A program made the position numbers and the translations under genes. From positions 124,001 to 188,000 of the forward strand of contig BDDD01002105.1 of NCBI GenBank assembly GCA_001972305.1: a stretch of 64,000 bases of DNA, in the 5' to 3' direction. The first letter of the stretch is position 1, and each line of letters opens with the position of its first letter. The notes beneath the pieces are model-generated. The model saw only the letters and a list, made by a program, of their open reading frames with translations, was not told where the DNA came from and ran no database searches. Shown in pieces: positions 59,653-64,000 of the stretch. Origin of the DNA: Cephalotus follicularis. Its lineage: Eukaryota > Streptophyta > Magnoliopsida > Oxalidales > Cephalotaceae.

Positions 59653-60505
59653 TGTTGACATTTATGTCTCAATCCTATGTTTTGATGATAACATATTTGT
59701 ATTTGACAAAGTTTCTTGATGTGCAAGAAAGCCATGAAGTGAGACAAACAACAAGAATTCTGCAGAACGCAGCTCAGACCGTCAACACCTACGGTTAAAG
59801 CGTCAGCGCTTTAGGAGGCAGTCGAGACAAGAGCCTAAGCGTCTACCAGTGAAGCGTTTGGAGAATTGGAAAAAACACTCAAACCTTCGACGCCCGGATT
59901 CAAGCGTCTGTGCTTTGGGGTACTAAGCGTCTGCCGTTAGTGCAAAGTGCCTGCCGTCTAAACCAGTGGACACAACTAGAATTAAAACTGGCCTAAGCAT
60001 CGACGCCCAAGACTAAGCGTCAGCGCTTTGAGGTGCCGGTCGACTCCAACGTTTTGAACGCCTGCGCTTTGAGCTGAGAATTTGAATTTTAGATCCCTCA
60101 CGGTCACAAGACCGTCGACGCTTTAAGCGTGACAGTTGACGCTTTGGTCGGCTGGAACAGTTTCTGACAGAGTTTAGTGGACATTCCATTATGGAATTAT
60201 TCCTAAACTAATCCCAACGGATCTATGAGGCAAGAAGCTATAAATGCAGAAAAGTTTTGGAGAATCAAGAAGAGAACAACACAAGCAATACACATATACA
60301 AAGATCATTCAAAGCAAACATACAAAGTGCATTCAAATCCAAAGCTCATTCAAAAGCTTTCATTTTACATCTTAAGCTATTTCTTGTTCTCACTGATTTG
60401 AGCAAACTTATCTCGTAAAATCCAACCTTGTGAGAGGTTTAGATCAAAACACTACTTGATTTACTTTGATTGTAATAGGGGAGTGAACCCTAGTGAAATT
60501 GGGGA
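59653..60505 (+). repeat. Shared LTR: 3' LTR of F and 5' LTR of G (truncated)
   Basis: It starts TGTTGACATTTATG after a polypurine tract (end of F) and is followed by a PBS (start of G). Compared with the F 5' LTR it lacks about the last 225 bases: attgggga joins attggtatc. GTCGAC-core motifs lie at 59775-60150. Confidence 0.85.
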
Positions 60506-60507
60506 AT

Positions 60508-60519
60508 TGGTATCAAAGC
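60508..60519 (+). other. Primer binding site of element G
   Basis: TGGTATCAAAGC, initiator-Met tRNA type, lies directly after the shared LTR. Confidence 0.85.
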
Positions 60520-60570
60520 GGTAGGCTTATTATTCTTAATTGTTAGAGCCTTTAACAATCTTAGACGACA

Positions 60571-62487
60571 TTGAACTCAAACGTAGGAGAGAGCCAAAAC
60601 ATCTCAAAACCCCCTTATTTTTATGGCAACAACTATTGCCATTGGAAGGCTATGATGACCATTTTTATTCAATCCCTTGACTACAACCTATGGGACCTTA
60701 TAGTTGATGGTCATAATCTCCCCACCATCACACTTGAAAACGGGGATGTTGTTTCCAAGCCTAGGAACTTTTATGATGATAATGATAGGAAGAGATTCCA
60801 AATAAATCCTAAGGCTAAGCATATCATTATTTGTTCTATTAATTCTAATGATTTCAATAGAATTTCGTCTTGCATTTCTGCTAAGGAAATGTGGGATAGA
60901 CTTGAGGTCACCTACGAAGGGACCAATCAAGTTAAGGAGGCCAAAATCAGCATGCTTGTACATGATTATGAAATGTTCACCATGAATGAGAATGAAGATA
61001 TCAAATCCATGTTCTCCAGATTTACAAATATTATAAATGTATTACAAGCTTTAGATAAGACTTATTGTAACAGTGAAATGGTGAGAAAAATTCTTAGGTG
61101 CTTACCAAGAACTTGGATGCCAAAGGTCACAGCAATTGAGGAGGCAAAGAACCTCAACGTCCTCCCACTTGAAGATCTTCTTGGGTCATTGATGACTCAT
61201 CAACTATCAATGCAAAATAAGGATGATGATGAAGAAAAGGAGAAGAAGAAGAAGAAGATAGTGGCATTAAAATCATCCCAAACCGAAGACTTCGATGATG
61301 ATGATGACGATGATGATGAGCTAGCATTCATCATTTGGAGGTTAAAAAATTACCTTGCTAGCAAGAAGAAATTTGGTGGAAGACCAAATAAGAAATTCCA
61401 CCAAAAGGGAGAGGCAAGCAAGCTTGAAGAAATTATATGCTTCTAGTGCAATAAACCGGGGCACTACAAAAGTGATTGCCCTCGCCTCAAGAAGAAGGAC
61501 CTTTTGAAGAAGAAGAAGAAGGCTATGATCGCAACTTGGGATGATAATGATGAATCAAGCTCGGATGAAGACGCAAATGAAGAAGTGGCTCAAATAGCCT
61601 TTATGGCTTTAGAGGAAGAAGAAGAAGAAGAAGAAAGCGATGAGGTAACATACGACGAACTTGTTCTAGTTGTAGAAAAGTATAGTTCTATGATTGCTTC
61701 ATTAAAGAAAAAGGTTAAGTCATTAAAAAATGAAAATGATGAATTAAAATTGGCGAAGGAAGAAACCTCAAATTAAATTGAGGTAGACCTCCTGGAAAAT
61801 GAAATAGCTTACCTTGTAAAGGAGAACAAAAATCTCAAGGAGGAGATAGAAGCTTTAAAGAAAACCTTCTCGAAGTTTTCTAATAGTAGTGAGAAGCTTG
61901 AAAATCTCCTTGGGATACAAAGATGTGTTTTTGATAAAGCCGGACTAGGATATGAAGAAATGAACAATGTCAAGCTTTATCAAACATTCTTTGATAGGAA
62001 GGAGAAAATAGAGAAAGAAAAGGTTGAAAAAGCTAAGATTAAAAAGAAAACCATGTGTGACTATTGTGGTAAAATTAGACACGCATCTTCTACTTGCTTC
62101 CATAAAAAGAATGCCATGTTTAGGAAGAACTTGATTAGATCATGCAATTTTTGTGGTAAACATGGACACACACACTCACAATGTTATCATAGGAAGAATA
62201 CCATTAATAAAAAAAGAATGAATGTCATGTGTACACATTGTGGTAAATAAGGTCATGCTTTTTCATCTTGTTTTCATAAAAGAAATAATGTGTATAAAAG
62301 AAGTGTAGTTATTTCTTGCAATAATTTTGGTAATAATGGTAATACCTCTACATCATGCTTTTATAAACAAAATGTATTGAATGACTTGAACTTCTCTAGA
62401 ACAAAAAGAAGTTGGGTTCCGAAAGAAACCATTTTGACTAACCCCAAAGGACCCAAGAATTGTTGGGTACCTCAAACGAAAACTTGA
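60571..62487 (+). pseudogene. gag: Element G gag (complete length, broken)
   Basis: The frame opens at 60571 with a TTG where an ATG would be expected (NSNVGESQNISKPPYFYGNNYCHWKAMM), so the initiator may be lost. The N-terminal Ty1-type gag domain (YCHWKAMMTIFIQSLDYNLWDLI) is followed by an acidic/lysine stretch and the nucleocapsid region shared with F. Stops: TAG 61444-61446 inside knuckle 1, TAA 61774-61776, and TAA 62248-62250 inside knuckle 4. Knuckle 5 has lost its second C and its H (CNNFGNNGNTSTSC). It ends at the same TGA as F (62485-62487). Confidence 0.88.
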
Positions 62488-62490
62488 ATT

Positions 62491-63234
62491 TTGTGTTTGA
62501 AGGTGTGCTTGAAGGCATTATCCAAGAAGACACAATGGTACTTGGATAGTGGATGCTCCAAGAATATGAAGGGCGATAAGAGTCTCTTCGTCAAATATGA
62601 ACCAAAGGAAGGAGGAGAAGTAACTTTCGGAGACAATGCAAAAGGAAAAATCAAAGGTGTTGGCTCCATAGGTAATCTTAAAACTTCAATTCATAATGTG
62701 TTGTTTGTTGATGGACTCAAGCACAATCTCTTGAGCATAAGCCAATTATGTGACAAGGATTGTAGAGTCGTATTTGAAAAGGACTTATGCAAAGTCATAG
62801 ATATAAATAATGGTCAAGTAAAGCTTATTGGACATAGACATGGAAATGTATATGTAGTAGACATAGATGACTTAGTTAATATTAAATGCTTAGTTTCAAT
62901 GAATGATGATAGTTGGCTATGGCATGGAAGATTAGGACATGTAGGTATGACAACCATTTCAAAGCTTTTGAAAAATGAGCTAGTTAAAGGTCTACCTAAA
63001 ATTAGCTTTGAAAATGATAGAGTTTGTGATGCATGCCAATATGGAAAACAAACTAGATCCTCATTTCAAAGCAAGAACATTGTATCTACAACTAGGCCTT
63101 TGCAACTTTTACATCTAGACTTATTTGGACCAATAGATGTTAGAAGCCTAGGAGGAAAATCATATGCCATGGTCATAGTAGACGATTACTCAAGATATAC
63201 ATGGACTATTTTCCTAGCCCACAAAAGTGAATCC
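62491..63234 (+). pseudogene. pol: Element G pol start (protease and integrase N-terminus), truncated
   Basis: It is in frame with gag after the shared TGA. It has protease DSGCSKNM (about 62545), then the HHCC finger, complete here including both cysteines (CDAC near 63028), and integrase to FLAHKSES. At 63234 the match to F (55011) stops and unrelated C-rich text (ccccccct) begins. The rest of pol and the 3' LTR are missing. Confidence 0.88.
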
Positions 63235-63821
63235 CCCCCTTGTAGTTTATTCAGAGTCTTATGCTGGTGATCTTTTCTCTCCCTCTCTCCTAACCCATTT
63301 ACATGGTGCCTAGGTGCCATTTCCTTCCTCTCTATCATTTTGGATGCGCCACCTGGTTCAATCCTACTTACATCCACCTGAATGGAGTACAAGTGGTGTT
63401 TTCTTTCTCTCCGTTGGCCGCATGACGCACAGGTGGCATCCATTTCCTTTCTGTCAGTTGCTGCATGTGATTTCTTCACATGTAATTCTGATAGAGCGTC
63501 ATCTAGTTGACAGTTCTCTTTCGATAGTCGACTGTTCTCTTAAATTATCATGCTATCAAACAGCTTAACAATCAGCTTTTATTCTCTAGCAGTCGACTGT
63601 TTCTTAAACAGTCTCCTAGTCGACTGTGTTATAATGATAGTTGGCCATCTCCTTCAGAATCGATACTTCACTCTTCACGTCGATGCTTTGAGTGCACTTT
63701 GCCATAATTCAATTCATTACTCAATTCGGCAACGTTATCAAAGTAGAAAGTCCATCATTTTATTAATTCATATTTCAATTGCTACGGGAAATACAAAAGG
63801 ATGGAAATTCTGAGCATCACA

Positions 63822-64000
63822 AAGCATGCGTCCGATCATGCCAAAGCATGCATTTCGAGCTCGCCAGAATATATGCTACTCAAGCATGCATGTTCACATA
63901 CGAGCTGAGCTGACCTCTTTAGGATCAGAGGATGAACTAAATAATGTACTATAGTGTAGACTAAAAGTAAAGGAAGACCTAATGAAAAGTAGACACCTTT
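63822..64000. other. Unassigned sequence right of element E
   Basis: No coding or repeat match was recognised. Several gcatgc hexamers occur (63826-63885). It may be the host-side flank of element E or part of another element continuing beyond the window. Confidence 0.3.

Larger units (their letters stand above)
52034..63234 (+). mobile_element. F/G: tandem Sirevirus-like Ty1/copia elements sharing one LTR
   Basis: The order is LTR (52034-53111), F internal (53112-59652), shared LTR (59653-about 60505), G internal (60506-63234, truncated). Gag and pol of F and G are about 98% identical by eye (18 differences in 1,152 bases); the LTRs are about 97% identical. Protein order PR-INT-RT-RNase H is that of Ty1/copia, and the third ORF and long coiled-coil gag fit the Sirevirus group. 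The pair is inserted in the LTR of element E. No right-hand TSD is seen because G is cut off. Confidence 0.88.
42612..63821 (-). mobile_element. Element E: Ty3/gypsy Tekay-like element, 5' half only, with nested insertions
   Basis: Read on the reverse strand: LTR (63821 back to 47560, with nested S4 and copia F/G), PBS, gag (47445), interruption by solo LTR S3, then zinc knuckle, protease and RT ending at 42612. The rest of RT, RNase H, integrase and the other LTR are absent. Gag begins MDGRRIRGRARA, the family of A and C. Confidence 0.8.
47560..63821 (-). repeat. 5' LTR of element E, in three pieces
   Basis: Pieces are 47560-47986, 50551-52033 and about 63235-63821, separated by S4 and by copia F/G. 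The + strand start is TGTCACACCCC; the right end GAGCATCACA is a mutated copy of GGGCATTACA. The donor-like box lies near 51785 and the acceptor-like box near 47940. The combined length is about 2.5 kb, similar to the other Ty3 LTRs. The right piece is assigned on weaker evidence. Confidence 0.65.

Overview
This window is plant nuclear DNA made almost entirely of nested LTR retrotransposons. No host gene, tRNA or rRNA gene could be supported. The evidence is Ty3/gypsy polyproteins of the chromovirus Tekay/Del type, a Sirevirus-like Ty1/copia element with a third ORF, tRNA-iMet-type primer binding sites, and 5-bp target-site duplications (TSDs). A flowering plant is likely; the species cannot be named from the sequence. 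Most of the reading frames are wrecked, as expected in methylated heterochromatin.

Left part (1-35,440). The oldest layer is an unrecognised repeat, called R here, in three head-to-tail copies of roughly 1.5-2 kb. Three insertions split it. Element A (1509-9594, TSD tatac) is a young Ty3 copy with only two in-frame stops. Solo LTR S1 (12387-24213, TSD cacac) is itself split by the reverse-strand Ty3 element B (13010-22112, TSD atttg/atctg). Element C (24618-34679) is an old, heavily mutated relative of A. By-eye LTR divergence is about 1.7% for A, 3.6% for B and 9% for C, so A is youngest and C oldest.

Middle part (35,440-42,611). This holds a truncated reverse-strand LTR related to B (S2), a reverse-strand LTR remnant, and a different 2.9-kb LTR-like block.

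Right part (42,612-64,000). Reverse-strand Ty3 element E keeps gag, protease and half of reverse transcriptase. It contains solo LTR S3 (TSD tcgga) inside gag. Its LTR contains solo LTR S4 (TSD ttata) and a Ty1/copia tandem pair, F and G, that share one LTR (52034-63234). F has pol remains and a well-kept third ORF; G has gag and the start of pol and is then cut off.

The most striking signal is that nearly all of these LTRs carry arrays of short palindromes built on the same core, GTCGAC, with family-specific arms: CAGTCGACTG, GACGTCGACGTC, and AGCGTCGACGCT. The arrays occur in Ty3 LTRs, in the Ty1 LTR and in the Ty1 leader before ORF3. Other signals are conserved splice-donor-like and acceptor-like boxes inside Ty3 LTRs, four tandem hairpins with compensatory changes, a shared stop before the chromodomain in a readthrough-like context, and a gag protein with four 29-residue zinc-knuckle repeats.
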